Assembly (NCBI RefSeq): GCF_036289405.1
Contig: NZ_JAYFFI010000016.1
Location: forward strand, 1 to 46,965
DNA from: Pseudoramibacter faecis
Lineage (GTDB): Bacteria > Bacillota > Clostridia > Eubacteriales > Eubacteriaceae
DNA length: 46,965 nt
Direction: 5' to 3'
The translations under genes were made by a program, and so were the position numbers. Positions 24,901-32,557 of this stretch are shown piece after piece; positions within the stretch are counted from its first letter, which is position 1, and each line of letters starts with the position of its first letter. The notes beneath the pieces are model-generated. The model saw only the letters and a program-made list of their open reading frames with translations, made no database searches and had not been told where the DNA came from.

Positions 24901-26750
24901 ATCAAAAAGTCGAGCACCGCATCGAGGCCTGCATCGGCCATGGTATCCAGCGTTTGGACCGCCTTGGGATCCTGGGCTTTGCCCGACGCAATCCGCTCTT
25001 TGTAAAACTGCTGCACCGCACCGGCCACCATAAAGACATCGGCCCGCCACAAATTGTCGGCCTGCGCCAAATACTGCTTGAAGAAGAGCAGTTCGTAAGA
25101 ATCGGCAAAGCCGGCCAGGGATTTGCCCGGCCCGATAAAATCAAAGAGCTTCTGCTTGCGCATCAGCGCTTCATCGGCCGGCATGATGAGCTTGGCCGCA
25201 AACTCGCCTTCATCCAGTTTTTCAATCACCAGATAGGGCCAGGCCGCGTCTTTCTCGGCCGAAGGCACCTGGGCAAAGAAATCGTCATACTGGGGAAAGA
25301 TTCCCATGAGCTTACGGCTGAGTGCCCGGCTGAAGGTGAGGGTATAGGCACCTTCGCCGCTCGCGCTTTCGAGATAAGACGGAAATTCCCGCCCCTCGAA
25401 AAGAAAAACCACACGCTTTTCCCGGTATTCGGCGCCAAAAAAATCGATGAGGACATCCGGCACGCGCACTTTGCCATCGGTGAAAATCATCTTGTCGGTC
25501 ATGCATTTCACCTCGTAATCCGACAAGGTCGACCAGGTATCGTCAATGCGGCCGCTGCCCTTTTGAACTGCGGCCAGCTCCGCTGCGCCGGGCACCGATC
25601 CCCCCGCCGCCACAATCTGTTCTGAAAAGCTGAGCCCGCTCTGGGGCACCACTGAGGTTGCTGCCGATTCGGCTGCCGCCGGTTCCCCGGCCATTTCATC
25701 TGCTCCCGCCGGGGCGGCAACGCCGATTGCCGGCTCTGATGCTTCCGGTTCCTCAGTTGCTATTTCGGCGTCTTCGGCCGCCGGCGCCGCGTCATTCACT
25801 TCCGGCGCTGCTTCCAAAACGGCGTCGGACACTTCTTCCGGGTCCTCATCCGGCACGGCTTCCGGGACGTCATCCGGCGATTCAGGCGCTGCCGTCTGCG
25901 ATTCCGTCGCCGCATCCCCCATCACTTCCTGGGCCACCGCTTCCAGACCTTCTTCCGCCGCCTTCACCGCCTGATCCGTGGTGAGGAATTGGTCGAGGTC
26001 CGGCGAGACGCCTTCCTGGGTATAGACCTCGGCAAAGGAATGCCCGGAAGAGAGGACGGTTTTCGTACGCTTGATGCCCGCCTGACGCGAAGGCATTTCG
26101 ACATAACCGTCATCCGCCGCCGACGCATCGTCTTCATCGCTGCCGCTGCCCAAATTGGTATAGACCGAGCCGCCGGGCAGATGGCCGGGCTGCGGCGACA
26201 CTTCATCCGGGGTGTGACCGCTGGCCAGCACCGTGCCGCTCCGCCGCCGGCGACGGGGCGGAGCGGCGGCCGGCTGCGTTTCGGTCGCCGGCGCATTGCC
26301 CAGCTGCGTATGGGATGAATCTGACAAATGCTCCGGACGCGGCGATACTTCATCCGCCGTGCGGCCGCTGGCCAAGGTCGTCCCCGTCCGGCGGATGCGC
26401 TGATTCACGCCGGCAGCCGGCCGGGAGTCCGGCGTCCTCTGTTCGCCGTCTCCGGGCTGACCGGCCAGGCGTGTGTGCCTGGCGCCGCTCATATGGCCGG
26501 GGCGCGGCGATACTTCATCTGCTGTGCGCCCGCTGGCCAGCACCGTCGTTGGTCTTCTCTGCTCCCGTTTATCCGCCATGATTTGCTCCGCCTCCTTTTT
26601 CGAATCGGGATTCTGATTGGCCTTTTCAGCCTTGATGCGTTCGTATTCATCGCCGTTTCGGGCGCCGTCGGGGTTGGCCGCCCGCGCCAACGCCCGCATG
26701 ATGTCGGCTTGCGCCGCGGCGTCGCCGTCTGATGAAAATGAATTCGGCAT
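21990..26750 (-). CDS. very large McrB-like AAA protein with N-terminal repeats and degenerate P-loop
   Basis: 1586 residues. N-terminal third: four copies of a motif of the form TVLASGxTxDEVSPxPGH (about 65-250) in a Pro/Arg/Ala-rich chain, then an acidic linker. Middle: a globular region containing VRVPDVLIDFFGAEYREKRV (about 435-490), which resembles segments seen in some McrB relatives, and a DUF3578-like (MrcB_N) segment around 738-785 (PWVEILDKQIAR, SRKLYLALTVGTKQI). An Asp/Leu-rich stretch near 920-965 precedes another linker. The C-terminal 330 residues are a McrB-type AAA domain: GWENGDGLLGAL, Walker B FIGLDEMTLA (about 1331-1336) and NLFFIGTVSNEE. The Walker A reads GGAGIDKA (1258-1265), with Asp for Gly and Ala for Ser/Thr, so nucleotide hydrolysis may be lost. 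No McrC nuclease gene is in the window. GGGGGGAG precedes the ATG. Role unknown; defence, scaffold or regulator are possible. Confidence 0.75.
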   Translation of the reverse strand: MPNSFSSDGDAAAQADIMRALARAANPDGARNGDEYERIKAEKANQNPDSKKEAEQIMADKREQRRPTTVLASGRTADEVSPRPGHMSGARHTRLAGQPGDGEQRTPDSRPAAGVNQRIRRTGTTLASGRTADEVSPRPEHLSDSSHTQLGNAPATETQPAAAPPRRRRRSGTVLASGHTPDEVSPQPGHLPGGSVYTNLGSGSDEDDASAADDGYVEMPSRQAGIKRTKTVLSSGHSFAEVYTQEGVSPDLDQFLTTDQAVKAAEEGLEAVAQEVMGDAATESQTAAPESPDDVPEAVPDEDPEEVSDAVLEAAPEVNDAAPAAEDAEIATEEPEASEPAIGVAAPAGADEMAGEPAAAESAATSVVPQSGLSFSEQIVAAGGSVPGAAELAAVQKGSGRIDDTWSTLSDYEVKCMTDKMIFTDGKVRVPDVLIDFFGAEYREKRVVFLFEGREFPSYLESASGEGAYTLTFSRALSRKLMGIFPQYDDFFAQVPSAEKDAAWPYLVIEKLDEGEFAAKLIMPADEALMRKQKLFDFIGPGKSLAGFADSYELLFFKQYLAQADNLWRADVFMVAGAVQQFYKERIASGKAQDPKAVQTLDTMADAGLDAVLDFLMDGPYQTYAADGFIQTSQEGEHFYFAMDRDLMDELSMDDKNTMAALLGEKIDYYFGRLDGPSLQENLNTWLDGYADYFERDFRYSFKDVITEQIPGSIEGLGIIDSRRYKVVGFAGEEDWAEVPWVEILDKQIARLPNTAVAVKYLLSKDSRKLYLALTVGTKQIQNAIVKAGQLDPDENCKAFEMAVSDEVAPQVAQLRSLINPETFSADTDAIDFDDLQFKDAVVFYREYDGAVPAEAILESDLEAMLAVYDTYLHRCVLKDEAVPGPEVSAEPPAKKEVTPDVQAPDDSEETDVPDDALDALDDDGIDFDDLGDLDALDDLEDLDDLDLADEDELDDADTFEVTAESETVRAAPASETSEPAEADIIEAVPQTSDEASAEQPVSAEDAAPAASGLPADGEVPANPFDHVISDVMAAAINGKDSEEETHSIAAHYEAQVQQAQTVAKPTEPGLNEAPDVKAPESHPAMAAQPEASRPSPAVESEAGVIQSPVQMAGTPQAAVPGQPVVNAAAGPVPGGQTPYAQAAVQVVASGSGLTKEDLIAVQKAMLQAQLKAQKAMLKAERRRQLAAEKRAKALAPAPRSRADLRTDEVMQETPLDMAGLMRQITHYISVGGFQCDAGDVADLFLALKAGSLALITGGAGIDKAAFVRLFAEAVGANATNGRFKLVPVRPGWENGDGLLGALGEGGKFVPGAITDVVAAATENPDKPYFIGLDEMTLAPTEKYFSEMLSVMNSARPQNGRLVTDPLLGAEAFGGDTEARDYYGDLTLPDNLFFIGTVSNEEARRGVSKRLIERAAVIELGQQDLSLVPPPATVPQPYCLNSDCFRRDIFSLSAVVNHRKTITDMVTLLNVINGILRRADAQIGFRVRDEICFFLYYNAEYGLMAPETAIDDTIAQKMIPRIAGTAAEIETVLRELFKICAGTQDDDAIDEPFDPASGLFPKSATKLAEMAVQLSVSDKASYWKLA
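26001..26558 (-). repeat. four tandem protein-coding repeats in the McrB-like gene
   Basis: The repeat units begin at residues 65, 120, 169 and 228, about 49-58 residues apart. Units 1-3 share LASGxTxDEVSPxP and a following HxxLG-like end; unit 4 is diverged (LSSGHSFAEVYTQEG). The first three are also similar as DNA, with the plus-strand word GCGGCGATACTTCATC or a close variant in each, pointing to recent duplication. Confidence 0.8.
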
Positions 26751-26931
26751 GACTCTCCCCCCTTTGTGTTCGCATTTTGCCCGCAGCTCGAGTTTGTAGC
26801 CTTTATTGTAACATAAGCTCGGCTCTGCTAACGGGAAAAAAAACGTCTTCTGCCTGTTTTTATATGCTCTGTATTTCTTGCAATCAAAAACAACGCTGGC
26901 GAAATAATTTCCGCTCAGCGCTGTGTGAATC

Positions 26932-26949
26932 TCGGAGCCTGAGCTCCGA
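26932..26949. other. short hairpin after the HPr gene
   Basis: A 7-bp inverted repeat TCGGAGC/GCTCCGA with a 4-base loop, 11 bases beyond the HPr stop. It lacks a T run, so it is a weak terminator or a message-stabilising hairpin. The rest of 26751-26931 shows nothing I can support. Confidence 0.4.
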
Positions 26950-26960
26950 CGATTATCGGC

Positions 26961-27218
26961 TTAAAGATTTTCTTTGAAGAAAGTTTCCAGATCGGCAGCA
27001 GCGTCCGCTTCATCGGCCCCGTCCGCCTTGACGACAATCACATCGCCGTTTTTAGCACCCAGACCCATCACAGAGAGCATGCTTTTGGCATTCGCCTGTT
27101 TGTCGTCCTTGTCGATGGTAATTTCGGATGCGTAAGGCTGCGCCTTTTTGACCAGAATGCCTGCCGGACGTGCGTGAATCCCTGCCGGATCTGTGATGGT
27201 GTACGTAAATTCTTTCAT
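26961..27218 (-). CDS. ptsH: phosphocarrier protein HPr
   Basis: 85 residues, the normal length. HPr passes phosphate from enzyme I to sugar-specific EII proteins. The catalytic His15 lies in GIHARPAG, and Ser46 in KSMLSVMGLG is the site that HPr kinase modifies in Firmicutes for carbon catabolite control. ATG preceded by AAGGAGA. It stands alone beside the fructose operon; enzyme I is not in the window. Confidence 0.95.
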   Translation of the reverse strand: MKEFTYTITDPAGIHARPAGILVKKAQPYASEITIDKDDKQANAKSMLSVMGLGAKNGDVIVVKADGADEADAAADLETFFKENL

Positions 27219-27273
27219 CGTTGTTCTCCTTAAACTTTAATTATTCGAAACGATAAGGTGTTGTTCTGGCATT

Positions 27274-27302
27274 ATTTTACCACGTGCCTGAATAAATGCC
27301 AA
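27274..27302 (-). promoter_or_regulatory. promoter of ptsH
   Basis: On the minus strand TTGGCA (27297-27302), a 17-base spacer and TAAAAT (27274-27279), about 55 bases before the HPr start. Confidence 0.55.
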
Positions 27303-27413
27303 TCTTTTTTCAATTTTTTTCAGAGTTTTTCAACTGATACATTTAAAAATCAGCACACTTTTATTTCTGTTCACTTCCCCACCCTTTAGGCGCGGGGAGT
27401 GGCCGATATCCGA

Positions 27414-29387
27414 TTACTGGCCAAGGCCGGATTCTTCCGGCGGCAGCGGCTTTTTGAGGATGCCGAGCAAAGCCATCGTGATCACCGATCCCGCCAGCAG
27501 CGCCACCAGATACATCGGCCAGTTGCCGACCACTGGGAAGACGAAGATGCCGCCGTGGGGGGCACGCAGGGTGCAGTTAAACGCCATTGAGAGCGCGCCG
27601 GCTGCCGCCGAGCCCACGATGCAGCTGGGAATCACGCGGCCCGGATCCGACGCCGCAAAGGGAATCGCCCCTTCGGTGATGAAAGACAGGCCCATCACAT
27701 AGCAGGAGATCCCGGACTGGCGTTCCCGCTTGGTGAAACGGCTCTTGAAGAAGGTGGTCGCCAGAGCGATGCCCAGCGGCGGCACCATCCCGCCGATCAT
27801 AACGGCCGCCATCACCGAGAAGTTGTTGGAGGCAAGCATGCCGGTGCCGAAGAGATAAGCCGCTTTGTTGAAAGGGCCGCCCATGTCAATGGCCATCATC
27901 CCGCCGAGGATCAGACCGAGCACGACCTTCGAACTATTGCCCATGCTTTCAAGGGCGGTGTATAACACTTTGTTCAGCGCCGACAGCGGTACGTTGATAA
28001 TCGTCATCACGATGCCGATGAGCAAGATGCCGACAAAGGGATAAATCAGCGTCGGCTTGATGCCCTCCAGAGATTCGGGCAGATGCGAGCAGAGCTTTTT
28101 GAGGCCGAGCACCAGGTAACCGGCGATAAAACCGGCGGCCATGGCCCCGAGGAAGCCGGCGGAAACGAGCGTCACGCCGTCAAGCCCGGAATACAGCAGA
28201 GCAAAATGGCCCTTGTAGGTGCCGAAGACGATGCCTTCTTTGGCGAGCCAGCCGCCGACAAAGCCGACTGCGAGACCGGGACGGTCCGCAATGGACATGG
28301 CGATGTAGCCGGCGAGCACCGGCAGCATGAAGGCGAAGGCCCCGTTGCCCACCTGATTGAAGAACGCCGCATACCAATTGCCCGTCCCGAAGGAGGCGCC
28401 GGCGTTGCCCGCGTCAAGCAGGAAGGACAGCGCCATCATGATCCCGCCGCCGATGACAAAGGGCAGCATGTGGGAAACGCCGTTCATCAGATCTTTATAG
28501 ATCTCGCGTCCGGCGGATTCTTCCTGACTGTCGTCGCCGACAGACACTTCGGCTGCGCCTTCCGCGTGAAACACCGGCGCCTTGCCCGACAGCGCGTCGT
28601 TAATCAGCGTTTCCGGCTTGTTGATGCCGTCCGCCACCTTGGTGATGAGCACGCGCTTGCCGTCGAAGCGGTTCATCGGCACTTTCTTGTCCGCCGCGAC
28701 AATGATGCCCCGGGCATTCGCAATGTCTTCGTCGGACAGTTCGTTTTTAATCCCGCCGGAGCCGTTGGTCTCCACCTTCACGGTATAACCCAGCTGCTTC
28801 GCCTTTTCTTCCAGAGCTTCCGCCGCCATATAGGTGTGGGCGATGCCCGTGGGACAGGCGGTCACGGCCAGAATGTCGTAGCCGGCTTTGGCCGCCGTCT
28901 CTTCGGCTTTCGGTTCGGCCGGGCCGAATTTTTCCGTTTCCTTGGCGTCGATAATCGCGCGGAACTGATCCTTGTCGGTACAGGCGATCAGATCCTTGCG
29001 GAAGCCCTCGTCCATCAGCATCATCGACAGCCTTGATAGCAGCTCAAGATGGGTATCGTCGGAATTGTCCGGCACCGCGATGGCGAAGATCAAATTGACG
29101 GGCGCACCGTCCATCGCCTCGTATTCCGTGCCGTCCTTGCAGACCATGCAGGCCAGGCCGGCGCTTTTCACCGCAGCGGTTTTACCGTGTGGAATCGCAA
29201 TGCCGTCGCCGATGCCGGTGGTGCCTTCGCCTTCGCGTTTGGTCACCGCGGCTTTGTAGCCTTCGGGATCGCTTAAATTACCGGTGGCCGCCATCAGATC
29301 AACCATCTTCGCGATGGTCGCTTCTTTGGAAGCGGACGGCCCATTGAGCTCGATCCCTTCCTTTTTGAGTAAATCCGTTATGCGCAT
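27414..29387 (-). CDS. fruA: fructose-specific PTS permease, EIIABC fused
   Basis: 657 residues. An EIIA domain (about 1-150) has the phosphorylated histidine in GIAIPHGKT (near 67). An EIIB domain (about 172-270) has the cysteine in ACPTGIAHTYMAAEAL. The EIIC membrane domain (about 300-650) has 8-10 helices and the FVIGGGIMMAL start. The protein imports fructose and releases fructose 1-phosphate. It is the last gene of the fruR-fruK-fruA operon, 50 bases after fruK. It may also carry mannose-type sugars. Confidence 0.93.
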   Translation of the reverse strand: MRITDLLKKEGIELNGPSASKEATIAKMVDLMAATGNLSDPEGYKAAVTKREGEGTTGIGDGIAIPHGKTAAVKSAGLACMVCKDGTEYEAMDGAPVNLIFAIAVPDNSDDTHLELLSRLSMMLMDEGFRKDLIACTDKDQFRAIIDAKETEKFGPAEPKAEETAAKAGYDILAVTACPTGIAHTYMAAEALEEKAKQLGYTVKVETNGSGGIKNELSDEDIANARGIIVAADKKVPMNRFDGKRVLITKVADGINKPETLINDALSGKAPVFHAEGAAEVSVGDDSQEESAGREIYKDLMNGVSHMLPFVIGGGIMMALSFLLDAGNAGASFGTGNWYAAFFNQVGNGAFAFMLPVLAGYIAMSIADRPGLAVGFVGGWLAKEGIVFGTYKGHFALLYSGLDGVTLVSAGFLGAMAAGFIAGYLVLGLKKLCSHLPESLEGIKPTLIYPFVGILLIGIVMTIINVPLSALNKVLYTALESMGNSSKVVLGLILGGMMAIDMGGPFNKAAYLFGTGMLASNNFSVMAAVMIGGMVPPLGIALATTFFKSRFTKRERQSGISCYVMGLSFITEGAIPFAASDPGRVIPSCIVGSAAAGALSMAFNCTLRAPHGGIFVFPVVGNWPMYLVALLAGSVITMALLGILKKPLPPEESGLGQ

Positions 29388-29437
29388 TGTTTCCCCCTGC
29401 GTTTAAATTTGGATAATGCCGTGATTTCGGAACGTTC

Positions 29438-30364
29438 TTAACTGAGTGTTTGGATCGCCGGAATCGTATCGAATACTTTTTTCACTTCGGCCTCAGTGGC
29501 CAGCTGATCGGAAAAGGCGCTGGCGCTGCCGGTAGCCAGCCCCATTTTAAAGGCGGCCGTCATGTCGCCGCCGCTTCGGGTGTAGCCGGTCAAAAATCCG
29601 GCAACCATCGAATCGCCGGCGCCCACGGAATTTTTCACCACGCCCTTCGGCGCCGCGGACTTGAGCACCGGGCCGTCTTCCGGCACGAAAATCGCCCCGT
29701 CTCCCGCCATCGAGACCAGCACGTTGCGGGCGCCTCCCGCCTGCAGTTTTTTCGCATAAGCCGCGATCTCATCGTCGGTTTTCAGCACGACGCCGAACAT
29801 CTCACCCAGCTCGTGGTTATTGGGTTTGATGAGAAAAGGATGGTAGGGCAGCACGTTGAGCAGCAGATCTTTCGTGGCATCCACCGCGATGGCAATGCCG
29901 CGGTCTGCCAGCCTCGCCATAATCTTTTCGTACACATCGCCGGGCATGCTCGCCGGGATGCTGCCTGCAAGCACCAGGGTATCCCCTGCCTTCAGCGCAT
30001 CCAGTTTATCGTAAAGCTTCGCGATATCCGCGTCGGCAATCGCCGGCCCCATGCCGTTAATCTCCGATTCCTCGTCGCTGCGCAGTTTTAAATTGATGCG
30101 GCTCAGGCCGTGTTTAATGGTGATAAAATCGCTGACCACGCCATAATCCGTGAGCCTGGCGGCGATTTCCCGCCCGGTAAAGCCGGCCATAAAGCCCAAA
30201 GCCACCGAGCCGATGCCCAGGTTCTTGAGCACGATGGACACGTTGATGCCCTTGCCCCCGGGGAACATCAGCTCTGCCGTGGTGCGGTTGACCTGCCCCA
30301 GCGTAAAGTGCTCCACATCGACAATATAATCCAGCGAAGGATTAAAGGTTACCGTATAAATCAT
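29438..30364 (-). CDS. fruK: 1-phosphofructokinase
   Basis: 308 residues, a PfkB-family kinase turning fructose 1-phosphate into fructose 1,6-bisphosphate. The N-terminal TFNPSLDYIVDV, the substrate-binding GGKGINVS and the anion-hole/catalytic NSVGAGDSMVAGF (Asp near 252) are diagnostic. The start overlaps the fruR stop by 4 bases (ATGA). Confidence 0.94.
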   Translation of the reverse strand: MIYTVTFNPSLDYIVDVEHFTLGQVNRTTAELMFPGGKGINVSIVLKNLGIGSVALGFMAGFTGREIAARLTDYGVVSDFITIKHGLSRINLKLRSDEESEINGMGPAIADADIAKLYDKLDALKAGDTLVLAGSIPASMPGDVYEKIMARLADRGIAIAVDATKDLLLNVLPYHPFLIKPNNHELGEMFGVVLKTDDEIAAYAKKLQAGGARNVLVSMAGDGAIFVPEDGPVLKSAAPKGVVKNSVGAGDSMVAGFLTGYTRSGGDMTAAFKMGLATGSASAFSDQLATEAEVKKVFDTIPAIQTLS

Positions 30365-31122
30365 TTGTTGGCCTCCATAATGGTGGTGTAGCGCCCATAG
30401 CGGGCATCCGGCAGGCGATCGGTGATGATGGCAGCGCCGGCAAGATCGCCAAAGGTCACCGGCGTAATCTGGTTAAATTTGGAAGCGTCGGCCAGCACAA
30501 AGGGCTTTTCACAGCGGGCAAAGGCTGAGGTTTTGATCTGGGACTCTTCAACATCCGGTGTGGTGTAGCCCCGCTCGAGATCGATGCCGTTGGTGCCGAA
30601 AAAGCCCATCGTAAACTGGTATTTCTCAAGGCTGAGCATAGCCCCGGAGCCGACGATAGCCTCGGTCTCGGCACGCAGCCGCCCTTCAAGTACATACACC
30701 GTGCAGCCCTTGCGAAGGAGCAGCTCCGCCTGGATGAGGCCATTGGTGACATAGATCGCCGAAAGCGCCGCCGGATTCGCAATGGCTGCCGCCAGCGCTT
30801 CGGTGGTCGAGCCGGAATCCACAAAGACGAAATCCTCCCGCCCGACAAGCCCGGCTGCCAGCTTTCCAATTGCCTGTTTCTCCTCTAATTGCTGAGTGCG
30901 CTTGAGACCAATGGTGTTCTCGCGGGTGGAAAAGGGGACAGACTCAATGGCTGTCGCACCGCCGTGCACCTTGTTAAGCAAGCCCTCGCTGTCCATCGCG
31001 TGCAGATCCCGGCGAATGGTCGATTCTGAACTGTCCAGAAGCGCCGTCAGCTCCGACACCGTCACTGATCCCCGTTCCTGCAACACGTGAAGAATAATTT
31101 TTTGTCTGCCTTTTGTTAACAT
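30361..31122 (-). CDS. fruR: DeoR-family repressor of the fructose operon
   Basis: 253 residues from the ATG at 31120-31122 (site GAGGAG), the family's usual length; an upstream in-frame start at 31197 would begin inside the promoter. The N-terminal DeoR helix-turn-helix (GSVTVSELTALLDSSESTIRRDL) is followed by a sugar-phosphate isomerase-like sensor domain with VFVDSGSTTEALA and DVEESQIKTSAF. Such proteins sense fructose 1-phosphate or the bisphosphate. A palindrome sits in the promoter just upstream, consistent with autoregulation. Confidence 0.9.
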   Translation of the reverse strand: MLTKGRQKIILHVLQERGSVTVSELTALLDSSESTIRRDLHAMDSEGLLNKVHGGATAIESVPFSTRENTIGLKRTQQLEEKQAIGKLAAGLVGREDFVFVDSGSTTEALAAAIANPAALSAIYVTNGLIQAELLLRKGCTVYVLEGRLRAETEAIVGSGAMLSLEKYQFTMGFFGTNGIDLERGYTTPDVEESQIKTSAFARCEKPFVLADASKFNQITPVTFGDLAGAAIITDRLPDARYGRYTTIMEANK

Positions 31123-31144
31123 AGGTCTCCTCACTTTTAATATC

Positions 31145-31173
31145 AGTATAGTGGCATTAATGATTAATGTCAA
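31145..31173 (-). promoter_or_regulatory. promoter and probable FruR operator of fruR-fruK-fruA
   Basis: On the minus strand TTGACA (31168-31173), a 17-base spacer and TATACT (31145-31150), near-consensus. The spacer contains a palindrome (ATTAAT-G-ATTAAT on the plus strand, 31156-31168) overlapping the -35. A repressor bound there would block RNA polymerase. Confidence 0.75.
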
Positions 31174-31413
31174 GCATTTTCCGTCATTTTTATTCACTAT
31201 CGCTTATCTTGATGCCTTTTTCAGCCACTTTCCGTTATTTTCATCCAAATTTCATTTTAAATTTCTTTAAATGCCCTCTCGCTTTTGTTTTCAATCCGTA
31301 ACTGTTTCTCGAAAGGCCTTGATGCCATTGCAAACCGGCCGGTCCGCAGGCATAAAAAACCGACGGCATCACCCGACGGCAAGTATCAGGCCCGCACCAG
31401 TCCGCAGTCCCCC

Positions 31414-31497
31414 GCCGCCCGGGCGGCGGGGGTGCCGGCTAGGTGGCGACGATCTTCATGGCGGCTTCATAGCTGCCGCCCGGGCGGCGGGGGTGCC
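31414..31497. repeat. two 23-bp direct repeats built on a GC palindrome
   Basis: The same 23 bases occur at 31414-31436 and 31475-31497, 61 bases apart. Each contains the perfect palindrome GCCGCCCGGGCGGC. The right copy lies in the decayed tail of the reductase/rhodanese gene, the left copy beyond it. The stretch between the fruR promoter and this pseudogene (31174-31413) otherwise shows nothing I can support. Confidence 0.75.
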
Positions 31498-32112
31498 AGC
31501 GGTCACCGCAGCGTAAAAGCCGTAGTCCCAGTTAAATGCCAACTGTCAAAGCCTTCCTGTTCAAGAATTCGACGGGCCAGGTAGCTGCGCGGCCCGCTCC
31601 GGCATATGACATAAACCGGATGGTTGGCAGGGATTTCCCCGGGATGCTCCCGCAGATCGTTCAGGAGGATATTGATAAATCCCACTGCATGGCCCCGGGC
31701 GTATTCCTCTGGGGGCGGGTATCCAGCAGGGTCACGCTGCCATCCCGAGGAAGCGCCGCTACATCGTCACTGTGGTATTGCTCCGCCTTGCCTGTCAGCA
31801 GATTCTCAATCATAAAGCCGGCCGTGTTCACCGGATCCTCGGCCGAGGAATAGGACGAGGCGTAGGCCAGATCGAGAGCCTTGATCCCGGCGGCGGTCAT
31901 CCCCGCCTGAATAGCCGCGGCCAATACGTCAATGCACTTGTCCACCCCTTCAAAGCCTACAATTTGTGCGCCAAGGATGCGGCCGCCCGTCCGGTCGAAA
32001 AACTTGATGATCGACAATCTCCAGAAGGCGTCGTAGCGGCTGTCGCCGCCGCAGATATTATCCGCCGCGATGCGCGCCCGCCGGTTGGCCGGCCCACAAT
32101 CACAACTTTCAT
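31456..32112 (-). pseudogene. remnant of a CoA-disulfide reductase/rhodanese fusion, internally deleted and frameshifted
   Basis: The gene begins properly with MKVVIVG at 32112 (FAD-motif start), then jumps directly into the C-terminal part of the reductase (PANRRARIAADNICGGDSRY, read in another frame). It continues through the dimerisation domain (GAQIVGFEGVDKCIDVLA) and a rhodanese domain, whose second half lies in yet another frame (NHPVYVICRSGPRSYLARR, with the rhodanese cysteine). A further one-base loss near the end separates HLTG from DYGFYAAVTAG. The FAD/NAD core, perhaps 250-300 residues, is missing. The intact family reduces CoA disulfide or polysulfide. It follows a free rhodanese gene by 19 bases and is clearly nonfunctional. 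Confidence 0.8.
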
Positions 32113-32131
32113 CTGATCACCTTTTCCTTTC

Positions 32132-32452
32132 TCATCCTTCGAGGGAACCGCGGTAACCGTTGATCCCGCCGATATTGCGCACCTGCGTGTAGCCCATGGC
32201 CCTAAGCCTGGCCACGGCCCGCCCGCTGCGCGCCCCGCTGAGGCAATACACGAACAACGGGGTTTCCTTGTCCGCCACCTTTTTTTCCACTGAAGCAATC
32301 TGCTGCAGAGGCAGGTTCACCGCGCCGGGGATCCGACCTCGCCGGTATTCTTCCGGGGTGCGCACGTCCAAAAGCACCGCCTGCGCCGTCTGTTTAAACG
32401 CCGCCACGCCGGCGTTAATGTCAGAGCCCTTTAAAAAATCCAATAAACCCAT
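32132..32452 (-). CDS. rhodanese-like sulfurtransferase
   Basis: 106 residues, a single rhodanese domain: LLDVRTPEEYRRGRIPGAVN, then the active-site loop YCLSGARSG with Cys70, and the C-terminal GYTQVRNIGGINGYRG. Single-domain rhodaneses carry persulfide sulfur. It lies in a locus with a lipoprotein rhodanese, a Crp/Fnr regulator and a ruined CoA-disulfide-reductase-like gene, suggesting sulfur or polysulfide handling. Confidence 0.9.
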   Translation of the reverse strand: MGLLDFLKGSDINAGVAAFKQTAQAVLLDVRTPEEYRRGRIPGAVNLPLQQIASVEKKVADKETPLFVYCLSGARSGRAVARLRAMGYTQVRNIGGINGYRGSLEG

Positions 32453-32486
32453 GATATCTCCTTTCGGTGCCCGGCCAAGGGCCGGT

Positions 32487-32515
32487 TATTTTGCCGTTTG
32501 AGCTTAGTGTATCAA
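32487..32515 (-). promoter_or_regulatory. possible promoter of the rhodanese gene
   Basis: On the minus strand TTGATA (32510-32515), a 17-base spacer and AAAATA (32487-32492). The -10 is weak. A GGCC-rich hairpin sits between it and the start codon. Confidence 0.35.
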
Positions 32516-32557
32516 AAAAGATAGGGCCTTCTGTGACCACGTCTCATTTTTCATTTT

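Noticed and set aside
24129..25625. 498-codon plus-strand open frame
   Set aside because: Antisense to the McrB-like gene; no motif and no ribosome binding site.
26001..26558. CRISPR-like array
   Set aside because: The repeats are coding, in frame, unequal in spacing and diverging; they are protein repeats.
27365..27405. Terminator after fruA
   Set aside because: A CACTCCCC/GGGGAAGTG stem exists but is imperfect, with a large loop and no T run on the minus strand.
28083..29036. 317-codon plus-strand open frame
   Set aside because: Antisense to fruA, whose EIIA, EIIB and EIIC domains are intact.
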